Positions 1 to 9,549 of a DNA stretch of 64,000 nt are shown piece after piece. Each line of letters begins with the position of its first letter. Positions within the stretch are counted from its first letter, which is position 1. Under the pieces are notes generated by a model. That model saw only the letters and a list, made by a program, of their open reading frames with translations. It did not search any database and had not been told where the DNA came from. Origin of the DNA: Phymatolithon calcareum (lineage: Eukaryota; Rhodophyta; Florideophyceae; Hapalidiales); NCBI GenBank assembly GCA_977006965.1, contig OZ345355.1, forward strand, positions 1,736,001-1,800,000, written 5' to 3'. The translations under genes and the position numbers were made by a program.

Positions 1-1745
1 GAGGCCACCTTCGCGGTCCAAGGTGTGAGGTGAAGAGCATATTCCCATCTTGACTGCACAAGAGATTTGTACAGCCTAATCGCCCTTGTGGGGTGGACAC
101 CTTTAATAAACACGCCCCGCCGTCGAAGATACCCGAGCACATTTTTGGATTTCTAGATCCTGTCTGTCAGTTTCCTGTTTGAAACGCCCCGTTCCGTTAG
201 TGTTACCCCGAGGTATTCTACCTCCTCCCGGAGAGTCTTTAGTCGCCGCCCTGAGAGCCGGAGGCTATGACCTGCGGTGTCCTTGGTCCAAAGAATTACG
301 CTTTTCACGGTGTTCCACACAGTACAATTTCTATGCGCCCAATCCGCGGCTATATCCAGGATACTTTAGAGGCCTTCCACTGATTTTGCGGACAATTTCA
401 CGTCGTCTGCAAACATTTTGCAGAGCTCGTTTGTGATATTCCTCGGAATGGAGTCTAGAGTAACGGCAAACGTGTCCATGAAGATATTGTACAGGCACGG
501 ACTGAGAGCGGACGTCTGAGGAACTCCTTTGTCAATGGTGTACCACACGGACTCCTCGTCGTCTCTCGTCTGTATGAATGAGGGATCCAGAAATGGAATA
601 ACCATTTCGGGGATCTCTGGTTCCAGCACCTTCCTTATTCTCTCTGCAAGCTTATTCCTTGGTACGGAGTCGTAGGCAACTTTAAGGTCTAAGAATGCCT
701 CGAAGCTGTGCCCTGATTGTCGGAGGGCTTCAGCATGGAGAAGCGCCAACTCAGTGCCCTTTCGTTTCTGGAACCCAAGCTGTGAATATGGAACTTGTAT
801 TTCCTTCTTATCATCTTGTCTAAGGCCATTTTGCTTATCTTCCTCATCTGGCTTAAGAGGGAGATTGGGCGGTAGTTCGTCGGCATTGCGTATCTCCATC
901 CTTGTAGATAGGTACAATTTCTGCTGTTCTCCAAGCCAAGGGTGTGGTTTGCAAGCGACCACAAGCTTCCCAAATCGCAAATAGTACTCTTGTGCTTAGT
1001 ACTGGGTCCACTTTCAACATTTCCGTTTGTACTTTGTCCAGTCCAGGTGCCTTAACAATTGGACTATCCCTAATTGCCTCTTTTATGTCATTTCGGAAAG
1101 TCCGAGGGGGAGCAAACGATTTAATATCTCCGAGCCATCCTTCCTCGTAGCAGCAGAGGCTTGAGAGGTGGGCAAGGAACAGTGCAGGTTACAGCGTACT
1201 TCCTTGCTTGACATTTTCGGTCTCTCGCCTGGAGAGAGCTCTTGCCATTTGGGACGTCTTCTCAAGGGCTGCTGCTTCTGGAAGTTCGTACAGGTCATCC
1301 AGGAATCGATTGTAAGACGCTTTTTTGGAGCTAATTACCTCTTTGCTCATTTTTTTTGAAATCCGTGTGAGCTAGAATGTGGAACTCGCTCTTTGTTTTC
1401 CGAGCTCTTCTAAACAGCTTTGTTCTTGGTTTTGCCATCTCTCTAAGAGTGGGCGTCCAGAACGTGTTTCGAGCTCCTTCCATTGGAACTGTTTTCCTCC
1501 AAGCAGAACATGCAGAAGCGATGTGCGCAAGGAACTCCGCTATGCCGTCGAATTTGTTCAGAACATACATTAGCTATGTGGGAAAGGAAAACCGATCCTT
1601 GCTTAGTATTCTCCTCAAACCTCCGTGAGAGTTCCCTTTTCATCTTCGATGTCTTCGATGGGGCCACTGCCGCTAGAAGCACGTCGAGGTTATCGAGGAA
1701 TCGTGTGTAAGAATTTCTTTTCGAGACAGATACCGCCTTTTTCAT
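1..1745 (-). mobile_element. LINE (non-LTR retrotransposon) reverse transcriptase remnant, cut by the window edge
   Basis: Read on the minus strand, the frame covering 980-366 carries the reverse transcriptase palm. AYDSVPRNKL is motif A, GVPQTSALSPCLYN is motif B and FADDVKL is the catalytic motif C. Past a frame change, 1-120 continues with GVHPTRAIRLYKSLVQSRW, the kind of thumb sequence that follows the RT core, so the element runs off the window. Upstream, 1745-1200 holds two related stretches (SYTRFLDNLDVL and SYNRFLDDLYEL, each followed by a conserved ...KTSKM/KTSQM... stretch). This means a partial duplication inside the element. Several stops and frameshifts make it a dead copy. No endonuclease domain was identified. 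The RT call is firm; the clade (CR1/Jockey-like) is a guess. Confidence 0.85.
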
Positions 1746-1749
1746 CTTA

Positions 1750-2570
1750 GCCTTGAATGCCTAAGGCGCCTCGATGCCCGGACTGGCGTTTGCTTTTGTA
1801 AGCAGAGGGCGTTCGATCAAGTTTCGGCAACCAGAACGGAGATTGGGGCGTGGTTACGCGGATTCTTTTTCATCGTAGTCGAAGTAGAGACTATATTACG
1901 GATTCCTAAATTTCGTTGACCTCTTTTTACTGCCCAAACTTTTTGAGTCGCATAATAAGACTGGGAAGCACGCTATCGTATTCGACGAGTATATTGCTCT
2001 GGTGGCGGGAGCGGTATAGTGTTTCTTTAAATTGGTTGCGGGGCGCTTGCTGGTGTTCTCAGCATCACGGACTTATGCTGCAGATTCTCTTTGCATGGTC
2101 CTGGTGGTGATGATTCTCGTTCATGATCTAATTTCTCGCCTCCAAAGAAGTTTTTATATGTAATTTATGTACTTTCCTTAACGCAATGAGCCTTCCACCC
2201 TCATTTATACATACACCTCGGAACAAAAGAACCCCTCGGATTCATTTTCTTGCCCCACGATTTTTGGCGGGAGTTCGAGTCTCCCATAGTGAGCGATGGT
2301 CCTCTGCTCTACGTTTGTATTATCGACAGACAGTATGGCACTTCTTTGCCCTTGGTGCCATTCAGCGTCACCGAAGGAGAGATGTAGCAGTCTGAAATTA
2401 ACAGTCTCCGACCTTCGCGATGATCAGCTGAGCTTCTTCTCCGCTTTCTTGATGATAAGGCGTCACCCTACCCTTGTTCTAAAAACGAACGCCACGCATC
2501 TATGCAGCTGATCGGTAACTGAAGGAAGAAGTGAAGCTTTGGAAACTCCTGGTAAGAGTTCTTAAAAGGG
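1750..2570. other. No gene recognised
   Basis: Only short, unconvincing open frames on both strands. No repeat, terminal inverted repeat or RNA gene was noticed here. Confidence 0.4.
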
Positions 2571-2574
2571 AGTA

Positions 2575-2755
2575 CATGCTAGGGGCTCCGACTCGGAGCC
2601 CCTACTCGGAGCCTCCGATAGAAGACAAGACATTAGAGAAGAGCTACCCTATTATGGGTAGAACTGGAGGAAGCCTTTCCCATACATTCGTAAGACTTTG
2701 GGTGTTTTTTAAATTAGACTTGTTAAATAAATGTCTTGCAAATGTGAGACAGTGA
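2575..2755 (+). repeat. Repeat family C copy
   Basis: Ends in a degenerate form of the family C 3' signature (GGAGGAAGCCT, then CATACATTCGTAAGACTTTG, then TTTTTTAAATTAGAC). The same block recurs at 3070-3170. The frame reads ...SLSHTFVRLWVFFK before the degenerate stop and poly(A) site. Family C is described in full at 4240-4400. Confidence 0.55.
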
Positions 2756-3069
2756 AAGTGCACGGTTGAACGGGGATTCACTAGAAATACCACGTGGGGG
2801 GGGGAGCACTCGCGAGTGCCAGCTCGCAATAGCGGACCCGAAAATCGCAGGAAGGGGAGGCGCTAGATGAGCTCTTACTATTTGCAAGATACTCTTAGAA
2901 CGCATGGAGAACGAAGAAGTTCTGTATTGAAAAGCAGAAGGCTAGGCAATATGCGGTCAAGCCCAAGCATCTACAATCCCATAGAGGACTGAGAAAGGAT
3001 TACTCTGAATCCTAATATTTCCCGTCCACCATTCTGATGGGCTTTTCGTGAGCTACACAAAGGTAGGCA

Positions 3070-3170
3070 GCATCTGAGGAAGCCTTGGCCATATCTTCGG
3101 AAGTCTGTGGGGCTTTCAAATGAACTTGACTTATAAAAATGTCGCAGGAAGGGCGACACCAAGACCGCGC
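3070..3170 (+). repeat. Repeat family C copy (3' end only)
   Basis: Matches 2670-2745 in order: GAGGAAGCCTT, TTCGGAAGTCTGTGGGGCTTTC, AAATGAACTTG. It reads ...GAFK-stop, with the stop mutated to TGA. It lies between a second family C copy and an inverted pair of family B copies, in a small repeat nest. Confidence 0.5.
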
Positions 3171-3227
3171 CAAGTTGGGTCGCTAAGCCGCGCGTGCGTA
3201 CGGCGGTAGCGGGGATATTTGATGATT

Positions 3228-3569
3228 TTATTTTTGAGAGCTCCAAAAGCTTCACCTTGGAGTAACGGGGCAGCTCTTGCATAATCTCTACGCTAAAGTC
3301 ATCTGGCTGCTCAAAACGTTCTTGATTCGTAATTCTCTCCCAATAAGAGCTCCTGTGAGTCTCTTGCACTCAAACTCAATTTCTGTACTCATCTTCGATG
3401 ACGCTAGAGTACGCTGTAAGGCGACTAGTTCGATCACCGCGGTAATCCCACAGCAAGCACCCAAAACTGATTTCCTCCAAAGCGGTGCTCGGTTGAATGT
3501 CAACATTAGGCACCTTAAACCTGTTGTTCTTTCTCCTATTACGGCGGTAGCTACTTGACCTGAAAGCAA
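3228..3569 (-). repeat. Repeat family B copy, protein-coding relic
   Basis: The minus strand carries a 93-residue open frame with the family B signature: IGERTTGLRCLMLTFNRAPL, then VIELVALQRTL, then ECKRLTGAL.GREL. Comparable segments occur at 27404-27930 (IRDRTARLRCLRVIFNRVPL, ECKRLTRALTGREIRIK) and 43440-42890. The conserved spelling across diverged DNA says the family once coded for protein. The 3' end (3270-3228) has the family B terminus next to AAATAAAATC. The function is not recognised and no database family comes to mind. Confidence 0.65.
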
Positions 3570-3808
3570 TGGGATAATCGTGGGTATTCATGCGATGTGA
3601 TAAGCAACCCACAACTATTAGCTTGAAAAATCCTGCAGTATAAGAGGCACTGCTAAGTGCAGCGAGTAAAGTGTCGCATCTCAATCAAAGCACAATTGGT
3701 GAGAGAGAGTGCTGAGTGGCTTGCCGATACCGATCGTGCAACACCTTGCAGCAATCCGCCATACGCTTACAGGGCCATGATATTCAATCAGTTCCTTCAC
3801 TGAATTAC

Positions 3809-3965
3809 TCTTGTTGGGAGAGAATTACGAATCAAGAACGTTTTGAGCAGCCAGATGACTTTAGCGTAGAGATTATGCAAGAGCTGCCCCGTTACTCCAA
3901 GGTGAGGCTTTGGGAGCTCTCAAAAATAAAATCAACAAAAATCCCCTTCACTGAATTGTTGCGGT
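3809..3965 (+). repeat. Repeat family B copy (3' part), inverted relative to the preceding copy
   Basis: The frame ERITNQERFEQPDDFSVEI and on to ...LSKIKS is nearly identical to the 3' part of the copy at 3228-3369, but on the opposite strand. The two form an inverted pair about 480 bases apart. Only the C-terminal part is present. Confidence 0.6.
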
Positions 3966-4077
3966 TAACGGTACAAGGGAAGTGCAAAACCTTTAGCCAA
4001 TAATGATGGACCAGACAATGTCATTGGCTACTTTTGTCGTCATCATACCTGTACAAGTAGCAGAAGAAGAAAGTGAA

Positions 4078-4450
4078 AGTTTTATTTTTTAAAAAAAACT
4101 CCAACTGCAGATGCGTTGCTAACTTTTAAAAAAGTTACCAGTGCATCTGCAGAAGCTTGGGGAAACTTTGCGAAGGCGAGAGGGCCATGGATTGGTTCTG
4201 TCTCGGTTGAACATTTGCATCGTCTGGTGGGGCACAATCTGGTGGATTGATAATATGGAAAACGACGAGTCCCTGTATTCGTGACCAGGCGATATACAAG
4301 AATGAACAAGTTCCAAAAAGATGTTCCCATACAGTCTTAGAAGTGTTTCTGAGGGCTTTTAAATAAATAACTAAATAGTTGCTTCCAGAAAACGATCTGG
4401 CAGAGTACCAAAACCTACCTCTGGCCCATAATCAGGTCCTGCTGATCCTA
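4078..4450 (-). repeat. Repeat family A copy, interrupted by a family C insertion
   Basis: On the minus strand the family A order is present. PEVGFGTLPDR lies near 4430-4395. The C-terminus FAKFPQASADALVTF is at 4185-4120. A poly(A)-like site and a CTTTCTTCTTCTGCT tail follow at 4080-4060. A family C copy in the opposite orientation sits between the two parts. The extreme 3' end is itself a short palindrome: CTGCAGATGCGTTGCTAACT and its near complement meet at about 4129, as if part of the end were copied in reverse. Confidence 0.65.
4240..4400 (+). repeat. Repeat family C copy with intact ...RAFK-stop/AATAAA end
   Basis: Translation reads TTSPCIRDQAI, then NEQVPK, then HTVLEVFLRAFK and TAA. 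The TAA is part of AATAAA (CTTTTAAATAAA at 4356-4367). The copy at 38085-38225 (minus strand) reads TTSPCIRDQAI, NEQVLK, RTVLEDLIRAFK and TAA. The frame and stop are therefore preserved between copies, which argues for a coding origin. After the signal, AACT...GTTGCTTCCAGAAAA is also shared with the copy at 7790-7985. Confidence 0.7.
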
Positions 4451-4625
4451 ATTAAACGGATTTATTGAGAAGATACTATGTGTACCAACTGGAGGACAGT
4501 CGGCACCTTTCTAGGCATGCTCTATTAGCATTGAAAATTCAGCTTCCTTAATCGGAATTACATAGAATCAGGTCAATGGCTCTAGCCACATCAATCTCTT
4601 ATGCCTGGGTCCATGAAGGCTTCTT
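4450..4625. repeat. Repeat family D copy (LINE 3' tail)
   Basis: Shares TTATTGAGAAG, ATGTGT, CAACT.GAGGA and AGAATCA..TCAATGGCTC with 33500-33735 and 63300-63480. The last of these directly follows a LINE C-terminus, so family D is most simply the 3' end of that LINE. Confidence 0.5.
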
Positions 4626-4759
4626 CAGGAATCTGTTAAATGTCCTAACTGCCCATGATCCTTGACTGCCCATTTCTTCTATTAACTTCGGTGGGTTTCT
4701 CGGAAAATGGCCTACGAACCACCTTGCGCAAAGAATTCTGTGTCTGCTTTCTTTCATCC

Positions 4760-5104
4760 TCACTGCTTGGTGCGGTATACTATTCTTGGCGAACGTAATT
4801 TTCCTGATGCGATGCTCTTCTTGCTGTTCTCATACTCGGCGAAAGCCAGATCTATCTTGAATGTCAGTTGTCCTGTTTGTTTCCCGTATACAGTCGAGAG
4901 TTCGTCGGTCTCCTCCACAATCCTGCTTAATCTTCGTCTTAGCTTCCCGAGCAGGTGCTGGTGGTGCAACTCCCGTGGCTCTATTTGCCACAGTTTATTA
5001 GTCTTCTCCAGTGCCGCGCTGCCACCGTCCCGAATAGTATCGTTGCAATGTCCTTCTGAATTATCACTGCTGGTTCCGATACAAGGTCTTGCTGATCTGG
5101 ACAT
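4760..5104 (-). CDS. Unassigned 114-residue open frame
   Basis: Starts at an ATG at 5104 on the minus strand. The product is hydrophilic and charged, with a helix-prone centre (LGKLRRRLSRIVEETDELST). No domain, signal peptide or poly(A) signal was recognised. It sits among repeats, so it could be a repeat-borne fragment rather than a host gene. A longer plus-strand frame over the same bases (4707-5306) has a less protein-like composition and was not annotated. Confidence 0.2.
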   Translation of the reverse strand: MSRSARPCIGTSSDNSEGHCNDTIRDGGSAALEKTNKLWQIEPRELHHQHLLGKLRRRLSRIVEETDELSTVYGKQTGQLTFKIDLAFAEYENSKKSIASGKLRSPRIVYRTKQ

Positions 5105-5399
5105 ACTCAGATCAGTGCATTACACCTGTGCAAGTAGCACGATAATTTTGTGCTGCGCATATGCAATGTTACCGTATACGGACTATTGGTCCCGTGTTCA
5201 TCCTAATAGGGATTTCGGTGCGCCTCTCTGCCCACCCCCATTTTATGTTACTCGATTAGGATTGGCATGCAAGCAACTAGGTACCCCTGTGTGCCCCACA
5301 AAATAGTATAAAAGATAGTTTGTTGCCGTAGCACTAGTAAAATAGGCAATGTTGATTCACTTCAGAAGCTGAATGTGCTCTCACTGCTATCTACAGCAA

Positions 5400-5740
5400 T
5401 AAATCTCGAGGGGTAAAAATATTCCACTGTATTGCGTCGCGCATAGTCGAAGTACTGTAGTTTATTGTAATGGTGGCTGTCTACGAAGATATCCACTCGA
5501 AGTACAAACGTTCGGAAGAGAATGTGCCCATAAGGGGACACAAGAAGGCATCATTTTGACCAAATTATCTTTGAACTCGCATACCAGTTTCATAAAATCT
5601 TCTGAACTCGAATTTCTCTTCGTGCAAGGGCTCGACTGAGTCTTTTGCATTCATATTCGGTCTTGTGGTCGATCATCGTCGACTACGCTCTGCGTTGCAC
5701 CGCAAAAAGCTCAATGGCAACACTAGGTCCAGATTAAATA
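5400..5740 (-). repeat. Mixed repeat remnants (family B plus a family A-like block)
   Basis: The minus strand between 5740 and 5460 contains VAIELFAVQRR followed by a short family B-like frame. The bases at 5404-5450 (CTCGAGGGGTAAAAATATTC, then CACTGTATTGCGTCGCG) match the family A body at 17955-17995. Both are heavily decayed. Confidence 0.4.
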
Positions 5741-5749
5741 CCAAAGATA

Positions 5750-6870
5750 ATTTTCCCAGAAGTAACCCATTCGTTACGAACATGAGAAACGCGGCCGAAT
5801 AACGTTGTGAAAATCGCCTCGAACCAAACCAGTTAAAATCACGAAACTTTCTGTCGGCGAAAATGTGTCACCATGACAATCGAAGATCTCGCAGAAACGG
5901 ATATCATCGCACTACCTCCGTTGAATTGAACGATAAGACGCCCTATACTACAAGCGGAGGTCTTTCGAGAATTTACAACTAAATCAACGTATCACCGTCT
6001 CTTAGCGACTATCCTCATCTCTACTGCCACGAGTTTTGGAAGCGGACAGAAAAAGTCCATCGTCGCCGCCGAAGAATTATTGTCCACCAAGCTCGAGAGC
6101 CTCATTCGCCTTTTTGCTTGCGCGACCGACATCAGCACTTTGAATGATTGTCAATTATCCTCCGAATGGGCTCTCGTTTGGTTGGTTTTTCACTTCATGT
6201 TCTCCCTTCCAACCGGTATATGATAGACAAACAAGACAAGCTGCTTGTTCGGTTGGTTGGTTGTACCGCAGTCTCGTGCGGTTGATGATAGAGAGATGCC
6301 ATAATCGATACATTAATTGATTTCATTTGTCGCTACTAATAGCAATTGGGGCCAGCGCATCATCAGACGTGCCGGCTGGGGCGTCTACACCAATGGCGCT
6401 AGGAAAAGCGCAGCTAGCTGTGCTACTGATGAAAGCAACTACAAAAGAAGGCTTATGATATTACGTGATAGTCGCAAAAGAAGATTTAAGGCTACTACTA
6501 ATAGTCTTAAACCTTCTTTTGCCGCGATCACGTGCCTTCTGAAAGCTTCGCACAGCTTGACTCGATGGTACGTTGCCGAATGGAGGAAGTCCTGCAAGAT
6601 TATCAGATTCTTCGACGTGCTCCCCGGTGAGCGCCACGAGACTGGAAATTGATAATTTGCCGGCTTGGCAGAATATGCGCTTGGAAGACTGAGAAAAGAG
6701 CGTGCGGAACGGTCAAGTGATGTATGCAATTGTAATTGGCCACCTTCCACGTTCATAAATCCACATGATTTTCGGCGAACTCTTTGGAGCTGGAATTTTC
6801 GCCTTCGAAGTACAGTCTTAGTTGATAGGCCTGCTTCTCTATCTGTTTCTATAGCAGATAGTGGTCGCGC
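5750..6870. other. No gene recognised
   Basis: Overlapping short frames on both strands at 6317-6756 have no recognisable domain. I see no terminal repeats or RNA genes. Confidence 0.35.
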
Positions 6871-7310
6871 CCACTATTGAAAGGACAGTTTGCAAGAGCC
6901 ACGCTTTGGAAGCAGATGCCGTGGCAGCGTCACCGTCCTGAGCACCCAAAGCGAAGTCGGCGCGTTGCACCGCGCGACGCCCGCCGGCGATTGCCGCTCC
7001 GACGCCTTCGGCCGCTAAATCAACATGAGCAAGCACTCAATCGGGTGCACGAGCAACAGGATCGTGCCTTATCTTCGCATCGTGGAGCCTTTGATCTGCA
7101 GGCGTACCGCTGACTTGTAGCTTCTCGTTGGCATCGCCTTCACGCGTTCAGAGGAACGCCAGCACCAGCTTTCTGCAACCGTCGTATTGCTCCATTAATG
7201 TCTCCTGCGCCTCGTTTCTTCGGCATGAGCTTAAGCGGCCAGCAGCAGGTTAGGATTGCTGCTGCAGGGCAAACGAATGTCGCGATGCAGCAGCTCATTG
7301 TGCAGTGTAA
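6839..7310 (-). pseudogene. GC-rich decayed open frame, identity unknown
   Basis: One minus-strand frame runs about 150 codons with only two internal TGA stops. Segments include EAQETLMEQYDGCRKLVLAF, GDANEKLQVSGTPADQRLHD and an Ala-rich end, VDLAAEGVGAAIAGGRRAVQ. It is clearly richer in G and C than its AT-rich neighbours and directly abuts a family A repeat. It could be a degenerate gag-like or host pseudogene. No homology is recognised. Confidence 0.3.
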
Positions 7311-7311
7311 C

Positions 7312-7500
7312 TTTCCCCCTCGAGGTCCCGAAGGAGACCAGAGGTGGGTTTTTGTAGTCCACTGAATCGTGTTACACCAACAAGAAAAGAAAACCCCTTC
7401 AGGACAGAATCTAGCCAAAACCCCTTGGCCTTAGGAAAGTTGCCCCGAGCGTCAGCAGATGCGTTGGTAACTTTTAAATAAAAATCTACCTTTCTTCTAC
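7312..7500 (+). repeat. Repeat family A copy with intact terminal frame
   Basis: The best-preserved family A end in the window. The frame SPSRSRRRPEVGFCSPLNRV continues through TRKENPFRTESSQNPLALG to KLPRASADALVTFK and TAA. The stop is inside AATAAA (CTTTTAAATAAA at 7471-7482). A short pyrimidine tail follows (ATCTACCTTTCTTCTACTTC), shared with the copies at 44585, 44895 and 43800. The copy at 44585-44800 is co-linear with one in-frame stop. No start codon or upstream portion is present here. Confidence 0.7.
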
Positions 7501-7789
7501 TTCTTTGTGCAGTGTAATAGCTGTCTCAATCATATTGATTGAAGCGCAAGATGACGTGCGCTAACTACGCTGCGCTTTGCAACTGTAGCTTAAGCAAGCA
7601 GCGACTGAGCAGGGGCCCAAATTCCGCACCAGCGGCACACGAACCAACCGGCTTTTCTCTGTAGGCTGCACCCGAGTTAGGTGCCCTCCCGTTCACGACC
7701 GACGTCGGTTAGAGGGACCACAGAGAATGGGCAAGTGACGGAAGTCGGAATTGGACCCTGAAGAAATGCTAAAAACGGAGAAGGCACTA

Positions 7790-7985
7790 ATACCGCGTCA
7801 CAATAATTGATGATATGAAACGCTACAAGTCACTGTATAAGGGACTAAGCGAAGGACCAGTATGAACAAATATTGAAAAGCCGCTTCCGTACAGTCAAAG
7901 GTGTATAACTGAGTGCTTTACATAAACAACTGCTCCGTTGCTTCAAGAAAATGATATGCAAGTGGTTGCCTTGTGGAATCTCTCC
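7790..7985 (+). repeat. Repeat family C copy
   Basis: Matches the copy at 4240-4400 in order: CACTGTATAAGGGACTAAGCG, CCGTACAGTC, GTGCTTTACATAAACAACTG and GTTGCTTCAAGAAAATGAT. The poly(A)-like hexamer is mutated to CATAAA. Confidence 0.55.
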
Positions 7986-8159
7986 TACCTGGCTCGCATA
8001 CTGCAGGAGCTCTTAATTGCTAAATTGAGAAAACTTAAGGGAATGAGGTAAGTTGTACAGCTCTCCTACCCTCAGAATTGGGAGCTACAGAATGGCTGGG
8101 AGTACAGTGTGTCTCAATACGACCCGACAGGGCGTGTGACCGCCATGGAAGGCAGTGAG

Positions 8160-8215
8160 AAGCTGCCCTGTTTCTCAAATTGAGGTGTTGTGAGCTTAAA
8201 AATAAAACATGCTAT
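8160..8215 (+). repeat. Repeat family B 3' end fragment
   Basis: GAGAAGCTGCCCTGTTTCTC...GTGAGCTTAAAAATAAAAC corresponds to the family B terminus at 27850-27900. No coding body precedes it. Confidence 0.45.
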
Positions 8216-8426
8216 GGAGCCAATGAGTTAATGCGCCAAATGGCTCCGCCCTGTACCGACCGTGCTGAAAAAGTGCGCAATTGAGAAGTTTGCAATTCCG
8301 TGATGACTTCCGACTTGACAAGGCAGGTGACAACGTGATGAAGACCGACGTCTAGAGTACGGTCTCCTCATATCTGTGATGTGAAGAAAGCCAGCCGTTG
8401 TAGATTCGCTGCAAGTTAATCCATGT

Positions 8427-8432
8427 TTTATT
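8427..8432 (-). terminator. Poly(A) signal of the serine protease gene
   Basis: TTTATT on the plus strand is AATAAA on the minus strand, about 130 bases past the protease stop codon. Confidence 0.6.
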
Positions 8433-8558
8433 TACAAAAATAGACAGACCGAGAAGATCACAGCGAATCGATCACTGAGTACCAACAGTTACAGAGGTAG
8501 GGGCGAAGTCAAAGTCTAATAAGTAAGTGTGTGCGAATCTGGAAGAGAAAATCTACCC

Positions 8559-9377
8559 CTAGTCTGATTTCACAATACCTGAAGCATTGCCAATTTCTGA
8601 CATTATCCACGGCACATATGTTGACACCCTGGTGTACACATCCGGCTTTACGACGTCCCCACATTCATTGTCAAGGCGGAAGCTTACCACTCCAACCTGC
8701 AAGAACATTTTCCCAGGTCTTTCAATGACAAGTGGGCCGCCAGAATCGCCGTCGCAAATTCCAGCGCCGACAACACGTTCATTTGCGCACAGGTGTATAT
8801 GTCGATGAATGTTCTCTGCGAAGCGCGACAAATTCGCGTCGCGCATCTCCGTCAAACATACATCATGCGACAACGCGACGTAACTCGCCCTTCGAAGAAC
8901 TATCCGGGTCCGGTCCGACTCCGTGTAGCCGTATCCCAATCCACGCACGGCGCTTTCCGGCATCGGCATACTACCGTTCCTGTTCAGCTGTAATGCAGCG
9001 TTTCCAGGGATAGGTGTGAAGAGTTCCGCCACTGCAATGTCGTGCACGGAGCGGAATCTCGTGCGTTTATGCTTGGGATGTCGAACGACACGACGCACGC
9101 GGTGAGTGGTGCCGACTACGTTGTCGTGCCGGCCGACGAACACATTGTCGCCGGAGAAGAGACGACAATGCGCGGCAAGCAGAATCCATGAATTGGCGAT
9201 CACGGACGCAGAGCAGAATTCCGGGCCGGAAACGACGTATGCGAGCGACTTCGCTGCATCGAGAGTTTGCACGGTTTCTGCGCGCGCAACTCGCGTATTC
9301 GACGGCAAGTGAATTGGATGTAAGGGACTGCAGAGGGCTACTGAAATAAGGAAAACGAGGAAACGAATTGTCATCAT
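8559..9377 (-). CDS. Secreted S1 family (chymotrypsin-fold) serine protease
   Basis: Intronless, 272 residues from the ATG at 9377. An in-frame ATG at 9443 would add 22 residues ahead of the signal peptide, so the inner start is preferred. A hydrophobic signal peptide covers residues 1 to about 17. The catalytic triad is complete: His70 in LLAAHC, Asp113 in HDIAVAEL and Ser212 in GDSGGPL. Cysteines 55/71, 174/197 and 208/239 match the three classic disulfides. The residue six before the catalytic Ser is Gly206, where trypsins have Asp. This predicts a chymotrypsin- or elastase-like pocket, not cleavage after Lys or Arg. Odd points: the usual IVGG activation end is replaced by a VARA-like stretch, and CGGS before His is CSAS. 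It is probably an extracellular peptidase, or an inactive-zymogen variant. A pseudoenzyme is unlikely given the intact triad. Confidence 0.9.
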   Translation of the reverse strand: MMTIRFLVFLISVALCSPLHPIHLPSNTRVARAETVQTLDAAKSLAYVVSGPEFCSASVIANSWILLAAHCRLFSGDNVFVGRHDNVVGTTHRVRRVVRHPKHKRTRFRSVHDIAVAELFTPIPGNAALQLNRNGSMPMPESAVRGLGYGYTESDRTRIVLRRASYVALSHDVCLTEMRDANLSRFAENIHRHIHLCANERVVGAGICDGDSGGPLVIERPGKMFLQVGVVSFRLDNECGDVVKPDVYTRVSTYVPWIMSEIGNASGIVKSD

Positions 9378-9549
9378 GTGTGGGACAACAACGTTTGCAA
9401 CTAGAAGGCATGCGGCGGTGCGGTGGATAGGGCAAGGAGGCATGGGGTAGATGGGCGAGCAAGGTAATTAAGAGCACGGTGCAACGGGAATGTCGTTTTT
9501 GCTGTTTCTGCAGTGCAGTCAACAACGATTCGTGGAGGGGTTGACACAC

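Noticed and set aside
4707-5306. 199-codon plus-strand open frame
   Set aside because: Low-complexity Ser/Cys/Leu composition, no domain, and the opposite strand over the same bases looks more protein-like. Treated as a shadow.
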